DNA of 64,000 bases from Lachnoanaerobaculum sp. OBRC5-5 (GTDB taxonomy: Bacteria; Bacillota; Clostridia; Lachnospirales; Lachnospiraceae): positions 1,465,591-1,529,590 of the forward strand of contig NZ_JH815185.1 in assembly GCF_000296385.1 (NCBI RefSeq), given 5' to 3'. The first letter of the stretch is position 1. The number at the start of each line of letters is the position of its first letter. Below, one piece after another: positions 1-8,458 of this stretch. A model generated the notes under the pieces. It had not been told where the DNA came from. It saw only the letters and a program-made list of their open reading frames with translations, and searched no databases. Position numbers and translations under genes: made by a program.

Positions 1-213
1 TGTAACTCTGTACACAAGCCTTATAGAGTCTTTTCCTACCTCACATATACTTATAGGTCTTGGTAAAAGCTTTGAAGGGTCCTTTGTATATACATTTACA
101 AATTGTCCCGGCTTTGTGGTCTTTGCTATATCTGTCTTTATCCAAATCGAATAAATATCTTTACTCAGTTCGTCCTGGGAAAGTACCTTCCCATTATCCA
201 TTATCTTTGTCAT
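1..213 (-). CDS. pyrK: Dihydroorotate dehydrogenase electron-transfer subunit, partial (PyrK)
   Basis: Only the first 71 codons are inside the window; the gene runs off the left edge. The translation begins MTKIMDNGKVLSQDEL and contains KPGQFVNVY followed by RPISICEV, the FAD-binding pattern of the PyrK/ferredoxin-reductase family. PyrK passes electrons from type 1B dihydroorotate dehydrogenase (PyrD) to NAD through FAD and a 2Fe-2S cluster. It starts 11 bp after the pyrF stop on the same strand, so both belong to a pyrimidine synthesis operon, with pyrD expected to the left. The partial length limits certainty, but the motif and neighbour agree. Confidence 0.85.
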   Translation of the reverse strand, partial: MTKIMDNGKVLSQDELSKDIYSIWIKTDIAKTTKPGQFVNVYTKDPSKLLPRPISICEVGKDSIRLVYRVT

Positions 214-224
214 TTCACTTCTCT

Positions 225-1133
225 TTATAAAACTCTGTTTATATCTGTTATCATATCCTTTACGGCCGCTCTTGCCGCATCACCAAACTCAAGCGAAGCA
301 TATTTTTCCTGCTTATATGCGGCTATGATTCCTCTTGAAGAGTTTACTACCGCACCAAGCCCGTCTTTATTAAAGCATGGCTTTAAATCCTCGGCTGTTC
401 CACCCTGTGCACCGTATCCCGGAACAAGGAAGAATGTATTCGGCATCTTTTCTCTAAGTATTGCACTCATCTTAGGATATGTTGCACCCACAACGGCGCC
501 TACATTTGAATAATTTCCGTCCATGCTCATAGCACCCCATTCACAGGTCTTCTTTGCTACAAGTTCATAAAGAGGTGTTCCGTCTATCAGCTGATCCTGG
601 AATTCACCGCTTGAAGGATTTGAAGTCTTTACAAGTACAAATATACCTTTATTCTCACTGTTACATACATCTATAAAAGGCTTCACACCGTCTGTACCGA
701 GATATGGATTTACAGTTACAAAATCCGTATCAAATCCTACTATTTTTTCGCCCAATACATCACTTACTCCGATATGTGCCTTTGCATAAGCAAGTGAAGT
801 TGAACCTATATCTCCTCTTTTTGCATCACCGATAACAAGTAAGCCCTTTTTCTTAGCATACTCGACACTTTTTTGGTAAGCAATCATTCCCTCTATACCG
901 AACTCCTCATACATAGCTATCTGAGGTTTTACTGAAGGAATAAGATCATAGGTCTTGTCAATTATCTCTTTGTTGAACTCAAAGAAAGCTTCTCCTATAG
1001 CCTTTGTAGTTTTTCCGTATTTCTTTATCTTCTCATCTAGTATATAATCCGGTATATGCGAAATAAGCGGATCTAAACCTACACATATAGGGGCATTTGT
1101 TTGCTTGATTTTTTCAATAAGTTTTGCAATCAT
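225..1133 (-). CDS. pyrF: Orotidine 5'-phosphate decarboxylase, type 2
   Basis: A 302-residue protein that converts OMP to UMP, the last step of UMP synthesis. The catalytic motif DAKRGDIG lies at about residues 103-110. Its length of about 300 residues is that of the type 2 (long) PyrF family rather than the 230-residue type 1. The start chosen is MIAKLIEKIK because AGGAG lies just upstream of this ATG; an in-frame ATG 18 codons further upstream lacks such a site. It is the first pyr gene in this window and lies head to head with the GNAT gene at 1229, so its promoter should lie in 1134-1228. No attenuator was recognised there. Confidence 0.95.
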   Translation of the reverse strand: MIAKLIEKIKQTNAPICVGLDPLISHIPDYILDEKIKKYGKTTKAIGEAFFEFNKEIIDKTYDLIPSVKPQIAMYEEFGIEGMIAYQKSVEYAKKKGLLVIGDAKRGDIGSTSLAYAKAHIGVSDVLGEKIVGFDTDFVTVNPYLGTDGVKPFIDVCNSENKGIFVLVKTSNPSSGEFQDQLIDGTPLYELVAKKTCEWGAMSMDGNYSNVGAVVGATYPKMSAILREKMPNTFFLVPGYGAQGGTAEDLKPCFNKDGLGAVVNSSRGIIAAYKQEKYASLEFGDAARAAVKDMITDINRVL

Positions 1134-1228
1134 ATTTTCTCCTAAGAGCCCTTTGGGCATAATTATGTTTTTAAAAGTATAACACATATACCCGTATTAT
1201 TTCAATAAATGAGAGGCTGGAGATTGCC

Positions 1229-1972
1229 ATGAATATAATAAAAACGAGAGATTTATCAGAAAATATGATAAATCAAATAAATTCCATAGTTGAGGCCCAG
1301 GATAAGGAGTATCACCTTCCGCTTTATTTTGATTTCAGTGATGAAAGATGTATATATTATCTCTGTTATGAAAGCGAAAATCTTATGTCTGTTTCGGCTT
1401 TATTTGAAATAGATAATAATATTTATGAGATAATAGCTTTTACAGATGTAGATAACAGAAAAAAAGGTTATTTCAAAGCTGTTTTAGACTACCTTTATGA
1501 TGATTTAAAGGCCGGTACAGAGCTTTCTTTTATATGCGAAAGAAACTATTCACCTGCACTTGAATGTGCAAAAAAGCTTTCATTTGACTATGAATGTACT
1601 GAAACTATGATGGAGCTTGACTTATCCACATATTCCTGCAATGAGATATCCGATATCGACATTTGTGAGGAAGATGATGACATTTTTTTTATTTATTATA
1701 AGGATGAAGAAATAGGATCATTCTGCTTTTATACTTTTAACTTTGATGTTGGTGATATATATTTCCACAGTTTTAGTATATATGAGGAGTTCCAAAATAA
1801 AGGGCTTGGAAAACTTTCTATGAGGGCAATCCTTTTATTTTTAAATAATATAGGAAAAACAAAGATTCATTTGCAGCTGCTTTTGGAAAATACTCCTGCT
1901 TATAAAATATATACAGACTTGGGATTTAACATATCAAGTGAGATAAGCTATTACAAAAAATTTATACAGTAA
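1229..1972 (+). CDS. GNAT-family acetyltransferase with two GNAT-like halves
   Basis: A 247-residue soluble protein. The C-terminal half holds the acetyl-CoA-binding motif QNKGLGK (about residues 190-196) followed by NTPAYKIYTDLGF, a standard end of the GNAT fold. The N-terminal half (residues about 30-120) looks like a second, degenerate GNAT domain, with VDNRKKGYFKAVLDYLY in the place of motif A. GNAT enzymes move an acetyl group from acetyl-CoA to an amine, but the substrate cannot be read from sequence. A CTGGAG site precedes the ATG. It stands alone, divergent from pyrF. Confidence 0.8.
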   Translation: MNIIKTRDLSENMINQINSIVEAQDKEYHLPLYFDFSDERCIYYLCYESENLMSVSALFEIDNNIYEIIAFTDVDNRKKGYFKAVLDYLYDDLKAGTELSFICERNYSPALECAKKLSFDYECTETMMELDLSTYSCNEISDIDICEEDDDIFFIYYKDEEIGSFCFYTFNFDVGDIYFHSFSIYEEFQNKGLGKLSMRAILLFLNNIGKTKIHLQLLLENTPAYKIYTDLGFNISSEISYYKKFIQ

Positions 1973-2081
1973 TACATTCTTCAGGTTTATATATTGCCAT
2001 TTGTATTTATAAATGTTATCATATGTATATATTAATAGTGCACAATCAAATTTATATAAATCTAATATAGGAGGTGTATTT

Positions 2082-2870
2082 ATGTTATATGAAGCAATAC
2101 AAGGAATTTTTATTCCTTTTATAGGTACATCATTAGGTGCGGCCGGTGTACTTTTTATGAAAAACGGACTGCGCAGAAGTGTCCAAAGAGCACTGACAGG
2201 CTTTGCTGCAGGTGTTATGGTGGCCGCATCAGTCTGGAGTCTTATAATACCGGCTATTGAACAGATGGAAGAATCCGGTGCAGGCAGGCTCAGCTTTCTT
2301 CCGGCATTTGTAGGCTTTTGGCTCGGAACTTTATTCTTGCTGAGTCTTGACCATATAATTCCTCATTTACATATGTATGCGAATGAAGCTGAAGGTAGAA
2401 AAAGCAAACTTGCAAGAACAACTATGATGGTACTTGCAGTAACTCTTCACAACATACCTGAGGGAATGGCAGTCGGTATAGTTTATGCAGGATTTTTAAA
2501 CGGAACTATAGGTATATCTGCAGGAGCCGCTCTTGCGCTCTCTCTGGGTATTGCAATTCAAAATTTCCCTGAGGGTGCAATAATATCCATGCCCCTTCAT
2601 GCTGAAGGAGAGAGCAAAATGAAAGCACTGTTCTACGGTATTCTCTCAGGTGCGGTAGAACCTATTGCAGCTTTTATAATGCTTGGAGCATCAAAGATTT
2701 TTATCCCTGTAATGCCATATCTTCTAAGCTTTGCAGCAGGAGCTATGATGTATGTTGTAGTAGAGGAACTTATCCCTGAAATGAGTGAAGGAGAACATTC
2801 AAATATAGGAGTTATATTATTTGCCTTCGGATTTACAGTGATGATGGCACTGGATGTGGCTCTGAGCTAA
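2082..2870 (+). CDS. ZIP-family divalent metal transporter
   Basis: A 262-residue polytopic membrane protein of the ZIP (Zn/Fe permease) family, close in layout to ZupT. The two metal-binding helices show HNIPEG (residues 123-128) and NFPEG (161-165), the hallmark of the family. A His-containing stretch (DHIIPHLHMY, 90-99) precedes the loop before helix IV. The start is MLYEAIQG, directly after an AGGAGG site; the frame is open further upstream but without support. A hairpin terminator follows the stop. ZIP proteins bring Zn, Mn or Fe into the cytoplasm; the exact metal cannot be told. Confidence 0.92.
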   Translation: MLYEAIQGIFIPFIGTSLGAAGVLFMKNGLRRSVQRALTGFAAGVMVAASVWSLIIPAIEQMEESGAGRLSFLPAFVGFWLGTLFLLSLDHIIPHLHMYANEAEGRKSKLARTTMMVLAVTLHNIPEGMAVGIVYAGFLNGTIGISAGAALALSLGIAIQNFPEGAIISMPLHAEGESKMKALFYGILSGAVEPIAAFIMLGASKIFIPVMPYLLSFAAGAMMYVVVEELIPEMSEGEHSNIGVILFAFGFTVMMALDVALS

Positions 2871-2880
2871 AAACAATGAA

Positions 2881-2905
2881 ACACCGGACATGCCGGTGTT
2901 TTTTA
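2881..2905 (+). terminator. Rho-independent terminator after the ZIP transporter
   Basis: ACACCGG and CCGGTGT form a stem with a short loop and are followed by TTTTTATT on the plus strand, about 10 bp after the ZIP stop codon. Confidence 0.85.
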
Positions 2906-2952
2906 TTGTATAAGTACAAACTCAATAAACACTAAATCGACTTCAACTACAT

Positions 2953-3306
2953 TCAACTTTTTTCAATAATAGTATTCACTATTAGGGCTATAGCAAAAGC
3001 TACGTTGATTAAAATAGTCATAGCCGAGTATTTATCATGGATATATCCACTGTTAGTTATAAGTATATTGGCTGTAAATATAACGGCCAAAATACCGCTG
3101 TATAAAGTATGTCTTTTGTCATCTTTATTCTTAATACTCTGCGTATCATTCACAAAAAAAAATGAAAAAAAACCATAAAAACAAAAAAAATGAAAAAATA
3201 CTACATTATCAAATACAAATCCTAAAAATCCTAAAAAACCTAACAATCCCAAGAATCCTAAAAATTTTTTAAATCTGTATATTTTTTTATTCTCCAAATT
3301 TTCCAT
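2953..3306 (-). CDS. Small membrane protein with FLGFLG repeats (DUF3796-like)
   Basis: A 117-residue protein. Residues about 13-31 consist of repeated Phe-Leu-Gly units, then come a Phe-rich hydrophobic stretch and, after a short polar part, two more hydrophobic helices (TLYSGILAVIFTANIL and the region MTILINVAFAIALIV). The FLGFLG pattern is typical of proteins I associate with DUF3796, often found beside regulators and ABC exporters; this assignment is from memory and not firm. ATG at 3306 is chosen because GAGGGAGGA precedes it. Function unknown. Confidence 0.6.
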   Translation of the reverse strand: MENLENKKIYRFKKFLGFLGLLGFLGFLGFVFDNVVFFHFFCFYGFFSFFFVNDTQSIKNKDDKRHTLYSGILAVIFTANILITNSGYIHDKYSAMTILINVAFAIALIVNTIIEKS

Positions 3307-3414
3307 CAAAGTCCTCCCTCATTAAATTACATGTTTTCTAATATAAGTATAAGCTTTATATGTTCAGATAAATGAACTTATCAATTTTACGCATGTTAGC
3401 TTGTTATACATTTC

Positions 3415-3655
3415 TTAATTTTCTACAATGTAGTCTTTTATTTGTTTAAAAGTACGAACTAAAGCTCTACTTTGCCTTACTGCAAGGTCACCCTTTAATA
3501 CAGTCATAAGCATATAAATCCCCTGTTCAGTAAAGGCATAAGGATTGTACTTAATATTACTCCATCGTCTGGCGCCTCTGTTCAAGGTGAAATTTTTGCA
3601 CCTTGAAAGTTCCTCAACTTCTTGAGTTGTCAGTTAAAACATAAAATCTTCGCCT
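3415..3655 (-). pseudogene. ORF6N-domain protein fragment, copy A
   Basis: On the minus strand an in-frame stretch reads LTTQEVEELSRCKNFTLNRG, then RRWSNIKYNPYAFTEQGIYM and onward to IKDYIVEN before a stop at 3415. This is the core of an ORF6N/KilA-N type DNA-binding domain of phage antirepressors. The N-terminus is cut by the neighbouring small membrane gene, a TAA at 3634-3636 interrupts the frame, and the C-terminal half is missing. A second copy with the same TAA lies at 11138-11421, so the damage is older than the duplication. Confidence 0.7.
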
Positions 3656-3871
3656 TCATTTATTATCCTTATTTTCATAATAATTTATAACGGCAATTAT
3701 TGCAGATACGCCAAACCATATTCCAAAAACATAAACCGCACTTTTTCCCAGCCTATAAAGGTTTAATCCCTTATATATCCACATATCCATAGGAATAACA
3801 ATTATAACAAAAGAAATGATATAGATAAGTGTATTTATAAGAAACCTTCTATGCCTTTTTATAAACTCCAT
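3656..3871 (-). CDS. Small membrane protein, copy A
   Basis: A 71-residue protein starting MEFIKRHRRFL after an AAAGGAGGGAAG site. A longer frame of 90 codons exists but has no ribosome binding site. It has a basic N-terminus followed by two hydrophobic helices (LINTLIYIISFVIIVIPM and YVFGIWFGVSAIIAVIN) and a charged tail ENKDNK. It is divergent from the nitroreductase at 4060 with a shared intergenic region of about 190 bp. The near-identical partner is at 11422-11637. I do not recognise a named family. Confidence 0.65.
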   Translation of the reverse strand: MEFIKRHRRFLINTLIYIISFVIIVIPMDMWIYKGLNLYRLGKSAVYVFGIWFGVSAIIAVINYYENKDNK

Positions 3872-4059
3872 ACTTCCCTCCTTTATTCCATGCAAACAAC
3901 ATATATGGTAACAACTATATTGTATCACAAACCGAAAATAAAAACCCGGTTTTATATATTAAAAGTATCTTACTTTAAAATAATAAAAAAATAGACTATA
4001 ATAATCAGACATTCCATATTGCATACATATTTATTATATAGGAATAGATTGGAGATTTT

Positions 4060-4629
4060 ATGAAACTTATAGATAATTTAAAACAAAGAAGGACTTACTA
4101 TAATCTAAACAAAACACTTCCGGTATCAAAGTCCGAAGTTAAAAAGGTCATTGAAGAGATTACCGAACTGGTACCTGATGCCTTTAATATGAAGAGTGCT
4201 CGTGTACTTGTAGTTATGGATAAGAAACAGGATGAGCTTTGGGATAGAATATTTGATACTTTTGAGGGCAAGGTTCCTCGTGAAAAAATCGACGGATTTA
4301 AGGCTGCAGCAGGTACAATACTTTATTTTTATGATGAAGAAGTTGTGAGAGCACTGCAAGAAAAGTTCCCTACATATGCAGATAACTTTCCTATTTGGGC
4401 AAATCAAGCAAATGGAATGCTGCAAATAAATATCTGGACAGGTCTTAGAGAGCTTGGAATCGGTGCAAACTTACAGCACTATAATCCTGTAATTGACAGC
4501 CTTGTGCAAGAAATGTTTGAAGTTCCCAAGTCATGGAAGTTAATTGCACAAATGCCTTTTGGAGGAATCGTAGCAGAACCGGATCCTAAGGAAAAAGAAA
4601 ATATCTCTAATAGGGTAAGATTTGTTTAA
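4060..4629 (+). CDS. Nitroreductase-family FMN protein, copy A
   Basis: A 189-residue protein of the nitroreductase fold, in the small Frm2/Hbn1-like branch: RRTYYNLNKTLPVS near the N-terminus binds the FMN phosphate, and WANQANGMLQINIWTGLRELGIGANLQHYNP (residues about 111-142) is the conserved central helix, ending with AQMPFGGIV near residue 170. Such enzymes reduce nitro groups, quinones or oxidised lipids with NAD(P)H; the natural substrate is unknown. TTGGAG precedes the ATG. A second copy at 11826-12395 differs by only a few residues. Confidence 0.88.
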   Translation: MKLIDNLKQRRTYYNLNKTLPVSKSEVKKVIEEITELVPDAFNMKSARVLVVMDKKQDELWDRIFDTFEGKVPREKIDGFKAAAGTILYFYDEEVVRALQEKFPTYADNFPIWANQANGMLQINIWTGLRELGIGANLQHYNPVIDSLVQEMFEVPKSWKLIAQMPFGGIVAEPDPKEKENISNRVRFV

Positions 4630-4649
4630 AACCAAATGAAACTTTACAT

Positions 4650-5485
4650 TTATAAAATATAATTGTTGTATGAGCCATATCCGGCATCTGCCACAGAATA
4701 TTTGGGATAGAATCCATAAGTTTGTTTGAAGTGATCCATCAAAGGAACGAAACAATCCATATACGAACGATAATGGTTCACGTCAACAACTGCAATATAT
4801 TCATCTGCTACACCAATCTGTACATTATATGCCGGCAGAAGCTGATCATTGCCCATGTAATCCTTTTTGATACGCATAAAGGTAGCTGAGTTATCTGTTT
4901 TAGAGTAACTGTTTCGGTCAGGACCACAGATTTCAATTTTTTGTATGTATTCTTGAAGTTTCTTACAGAAAGTAGTCAAGTGTTCATAATGGCGCTGTTC
5001 TTTGGATTTTCGCTTTCCGCTTCCGTAAACAAATGTACTTGTATCCGGTTCCCATAAAAGTACCGGCTGCTCAACGATTTCATTCATATAATCCGGTACA
5101 TACTTTGTGTTTGTTGTGATCTGCCCCCCTCTCCATGCGATTTCTGCATTAATTTCCTCAATCTCCGCAGTGATTTTTTCGTAAAGCTTGTAACGAAACT
5201 TTTCCGTAGCCTTCTTACATACCCTTCTTCCATACCCTGGTATACTTGTTTGCGTTTGCTTCAAACCATAAATCCGAAAAGTACTGTTTTTAACATGTTG
5301 ACCGGATTATATCTGAATCGTCCGGTTGTGTACTTCGGAATATCCGTCAGATACTTGTTTAAATCGATTCCTCCCATCAATCTGTCAAATGTTAAAACAG
5401 GATCCGGCAGATCCAAACAATCTGAAAGAAACAGTGGTAAATATCCTTGTTTTGAATTACAATAATTAGTGTGTAAATTTTTCAT
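4650..5485 (-). pseudogene. IS1182-type transposase remnant
   Basis: Two pieces of one transposase are visible. The N-terminal piece (5261-5485) reads DPVLTFDRLMGGIDLNKYL and ends at MLKTVLFGFMV. The next piece passes through EANANKYTRVWKKGM in one frame and continues as KKATEKFRYKLYEKITAEIEEIN in another, down to SVADAGYGSYNNY at 4650. About a hundred residues between the two pieces are missing, there is an additional frameshift, and the last third including the final catalytic part is absent. The element cannot move by itself. It sits directly after the copy A nitroreductase, which suggests it took part in the local rearrangement. Confidence 0.8.
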
Positions 5486-5508
5486 TGCAAGTTAATTTTA
5501 CCACAAAT

Positions 5509-5540
5509 ATAGGACCTTTCGAATGATCAAATGGTCCTAT
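5509..5540. repeat. Inverted repeat at the IS remnant edge
   Basis: ATAGGACC and GGTCCTAT form an 8-bp inverted repeat with a 16-base loop just upstream of the transposase fragment. It may belong to the end of the lost IS; the matching other end was not found near 4640, in line with a truncated element. Confidence 0.4.
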
Positions 5541-5608
5541 TTCTTTTAGGGACTTATTTCACAGCCCCACTGATTACTAAACTCATCAATTGTATATAAT
5601 AGATATCT

Positions 5609-6940
5609 TTATGATAAACTTATCATCCATGTGCGTTTCTTAAAAATAACAAGTGATACAACAAGTCTAAATATCTCTTCTGTAGTAAGCAATGTATATA
5701 CACCCACAATTCCCCATTTAAATATGTATGCTGCAAGCGTACAAAGAGGAATTCCTATACACCATGTTCCTATAATGTCAATAATCATTATAATTTTTGT
5801 GTTTCCTCCACTTCTTATAATGCCTCCTCCAAGGATCATATTTTCAACCTTTACCGGAGCATATAGGGCAAATATTACAAGAAGAATTTTCCCAAGCTCT
5901 TTTACATTATAATCCACCTGATAAAATCCTGTATAGACTCCTGCCAACAATATAAGAATTGATGATATAAAGACTGCACCTATTAACCCCGCAATCATAA
6001 TTTTCCCTGATTCCCTATATGCCTCCTCATACTCTTTCTTTCCAAGCCTCTTTCCGACCATAACACCTGCCGCAGCCGACAAACCGCTTAAAGCACCCAT
6101 AACCAGTCCCTGAATCGGAGCCGTAAGCATATATGCTGCAAGATTTGCCGTATCAAGATGCCCATACACTCCGGTTTCCACATTCTGCCCCAGACTCCAG
6201 AGAAACTCACTTACAAGAATAGGTATAACCATTATAAAATAATCCGGTATGCTGATCCTTTTAAAATGTAATGACAATATCGGCTTATCCCCATCTTTTT
6301 TAATACAAATAATAAATCCGATAAGAATAAATATAAGGTTAAATAACTGAGAAACAAGGGTTGCAATTGCCGCACCTTTTATTCCCATAGGTAAAAATCC
6401 GGCTTTCCCAAATATAAGTATATAATTAAGTCCTGTATTTATACCTACAGCTAACAGGCTTGCTAAAAACGGTATGACAGCATGCTCCTTACAGCGCAGC
6501 CATGTGGATAAAATGATACTGATTGCCATCGGAATATATGAAAATGCTACAATGCGAAAATACACGGCACCCATATTTATAATACCTGCATCCTTTGTAT
6601 ACAGCCCAAGAATATGTGTCGGAAAAACTCCTGATGCAAACAAAAATAATGCAGATATTATCACTGCACAGACCATGCTTATATCAAAGCTGCTCCATGC
6701 TTCTTTCATATCCTTTGCTCCGATAAACTGTGCTATTAATATTCCTGCAACAGTTCCCACCGTACCTGTTACCACATGAAAAATTAAAGAAAAATTGCCA
6801 TACAGTCCAACTGCCGATATATTTATTTCCCCCAGCTGACCGATCATTATCTGGTCAATAATTGAAAATGATGCCTGCAACATACTCTGCAATGTAACAG
6901 GAACAGCTATTTTACATAATGATTTACTAAACTCTGACAT
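5609..6940 (-). CDS. MATE-family multidrug/Na+ antiporter
   Basis: A 443-residue protein with twelve hydrophobic segments. The N-terminus LCKIAVPVTLQSMLQASFSIIDQIMIGQLG is the classic MatE opening, and the second half repeats the pattern (IPILVSEFLWSLGQNVETGVYG). MATE pumps export drugs or metabolites in exchange for Na+ or H+. Its ATG overlaps the stop of the LacI-type regulator by one base (TAATG), so both are one transcript and the regulator probably senses a compound related to the pump. Substrate not predictable. Confidence 0.92.
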   Translation of the reverse strand: MSEFSKSLCKIAVPVTLQSMLQASFSIIDQIMIGQLGEINISAVGLYGNFSLIFHVVTGTVGTVAGILIAQFIGAKDMKEAWSSFDISMVCAVIISALFLFASGVFPTHILGLYTKDAGIINMGAVYFRIVAFSYIPMAISIILSTWLRCKEHAVIPFLASLLAVGINTGLNYILIFGKAGFLPMGIKGAAIATLVSQLFNLIFILIGFIICIKKDGDKPILSLHFKRISIPDYFIMVIPILVSEFLWSLGQNVETGVYGHLDTANLAAYMLTAPIQGLVMGALSGLSAAAGVMVGKRLGKKEYEEAYRESGKIMIAGLIGAVFISSILILLAGVYTGFYQVDYNVKELGKILLVIFALYAPVKVENMILGGGIIRSGGNTKIIMIIDIIGTWCIGIPLCTLAAYIFKWGIVGVYTLLTTEEIFRLVVSLVIFKKRTWMISLS

Positions 6941-7950
6941 TATAATTCCCTTGTACTTTCTCTTTTTATAAGTTTCACCGGAAGAACTATTCTTGTATCA
7001 TATTCCTTCCCGTCACGCATATCTTCAATACATTTGATTGCAGCCTTTGCCCTTAAATATGCGTCCTGATGAATTGTAGTCAATGCCGGAACGCTTTCCC
7101 TGCTTGCCATACTGTCATCCATCCCGATTATTTGCAAATTTTTCGGAATCCGAATACCTCTAGCCTGTAAAAATTGCATAAAGTCCAGTGCATAATAATC
7201 AGATACTGCAAAAACTCCCGTAATATCAAGCTTTGAAAGTTCCAAAAACTTATCCTTATAAAATTGTACTCTCCCTTTCTTTGTATTAGGTATTTTCCAG
7301 ATTACAGTTTCACCGGGTTCAAAGGCTTTGCAAAATCCATCAATACGCTCCTTGTCCATACATATATAATTATCTGAAATACATAATGCTTTTTTATGTC
7401 CAAGCTTCTTAAAATATTCCCCTGCCTTATAACCTCCATCATAATGATCAATCACAAGATTAACAAATTTTGAGCATTTATCAAAATAGCCATCATATAC
7501 AACAAAAGATATCCTCATCTGATTTCGCAGTCTTTCATAATTCTCTTCACAAAATCCCATCAGAATCAGCCCGTCCATATTCCACATTGAAGCAAACACT
7601 ATTACTTCATTGATATCTGTCGTTGTTTTTATCATAAGGAAATATCCTTTTTTATTTACCTCGTGAGAAAGTGCGTTTAATGACGACATTACAAATCCGT
7701 CCTCTAAAACTCTGCCCTCATATTTGGGATGGTCATTGACTACCACTCCGATAATTCTTGAATTATTTCTTGCAAGCAAAATTCCTGCCATATTAGGAAT
7801 ATATCCGGTCTTTTCAAGCTCCTGTTGAACCCTTTTTACCGTTTCATCCGAAATCTTACCGGTTTTACCATGGATCACATTTGAAACTGTCGCTGTACTA
7901 AGCCCCAGCGCATCTGCAACATCAACAATCCTAACTCTGTTTTGTGCCAT
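6940..7950 (-). CDS. LacI-family transcriptional regulator
   Basis: A 336-residue regulator. Residues about 6-26 (VRIVDVADALGLSTATVSNV) are the LacI helix-turn-helix, followed by the hinge TGYIPNMAGILLARN and a periplasmic-binding-protein-like sensor domain with IIGMDDSMASRESVPALTTI near the C-terminus. It is co-transcribed with the MATE exporter. LacI regulators usually bind sugars or nucleosides; which ligand is relevant here is unknown. A candidate operator (TTAGC/GCTAA) lies 43 bp upstream. Confidence 0.92.
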   Translation of the reverse strand: MAQNRVRIVDVADALGLSTATVSNVIHGKTGKISDETVKRVQQELEKTGYIPNMAGILLARNNSRIIGVVVNDHPKYEGRVLEDGFVMSSLNALSHEVNKKGYFLMIKTTTDINEVIVFASMWNMDGLILMGFCEENYERLRNQMRISFVVYDGYFDKCSKFVNLVIDHYDGGYKAGEYFKKLGHKKALCISDNYICMDKERIDGFCKAFEPGETVIWKIPNTKKGRVQFYKDKFLELSKLDITGVFAVSDYYALDFMQFLQARGIRIPKNLQIIGMDDSMASRESVPALTTIHQDAYLRAKAAIKCIEDMRDGKEYDTRIVLPVKLIKRESTREL

Positions 7951-7992
7951 ATAATCCCTTCTTTTCCCATTATTATCCGGTGTGTTGTGATG

Positions 7993-8016
7993 TTAGCCTT
8001 ATTACTACTTTGCTAA
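7993..8016. promoter_or_regulatory. Candidate operator upstream of the LacI-type gene
   Basis: TTAGC and GCTAA form an inverted repeat with 14 bases between them, upstream of the start at 7950. LacI proteins often regulate themselves through such sites. This is inference from position and symmetry only. Confidence 0.3.
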
Positions 8017-8023
8017 TGTATTG

Positions 8024-8291
8024 TATAATAAAGAGGTTTGCTCTACCATTTCTGATTTTAATTAAATATCAATGATACATTACACCGGTGCATCATTTCT
8101 ACATTGCCCAAAAGGATATATTCCCCTTTCAGTAAATTCATTGTACAATAGGAATTTAACTTTCACAACGGTTAAACGCATAACCTATCACAAAATTTAT
8201 ATCTTATTTTTGTAATTTTTTTAGTATATTGATGGGAATTTTTATTGCACTTTATATTTCAACTTTTATTCAACTTATATAAATAAAAATA
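8024..8291. other. AT-rich intergenic stretch without intact gene
   Basis: Between the LacI gene and the terminator at 8292 no intact gene is visible. At about 8110-8145 the minus strand reads YNEFTERGIYPFG, which resembles the FTEQGIYM core of the ORF6N fragments elsewhere in this patch and may be a third, decayed trace. Confidence 0.35.
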
Positions 8292-8323
8292 GGCTATAAA
8301 AACTTTACTGTGTTTTTATAGCC
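8292..8323 (-). terminator. Terminator downstream of the ABC transporter genes
   Basis: GGCTATAAAAAC and GTTTTTATAGCC form a 12-bp stem. On the minus strand the stem is followed by TATTTTTATTTATAT, so it ends transcription coming from the ABC transporter pair, about 135 bp beyond the stop. Confidence 0.7.
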
Positions 8324-8458
8324 CCTTCAAAGTATAAATAATTAACTAACCTAGATAATCTGATATCTCAACTAATTTTTCACTGTAAATCTATTTCATC
8401 AAATTTAACTACATCCCCGGCTTATTCATCACCAAAGTAATATTAAATTACAATATCA

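Larger units (their letters stand above)
3416..4629. repeat. Direct repeat of about 1.2 kb, copy A
   Basis: This block recurs at 11182-12395 at a constant offset of 7,766 bp without visible indels. Identity is very high from 3541 to the nitroreductase stop and lower in the ORF6N part (3416-3540). Similarity ends right after the nitroreductase stop codon. The repeat carries the ORF6N fragment, a 71-residue membrane protein and a nitroreductase. Confidence 0.9.

Noticed and set aside
103..513. A 136-codon open frame on the plus strand over pyrK and pyrF
   Set aside because: It runs opposite to two well-supported genes, has no ribosome binding site and gives no known protein.
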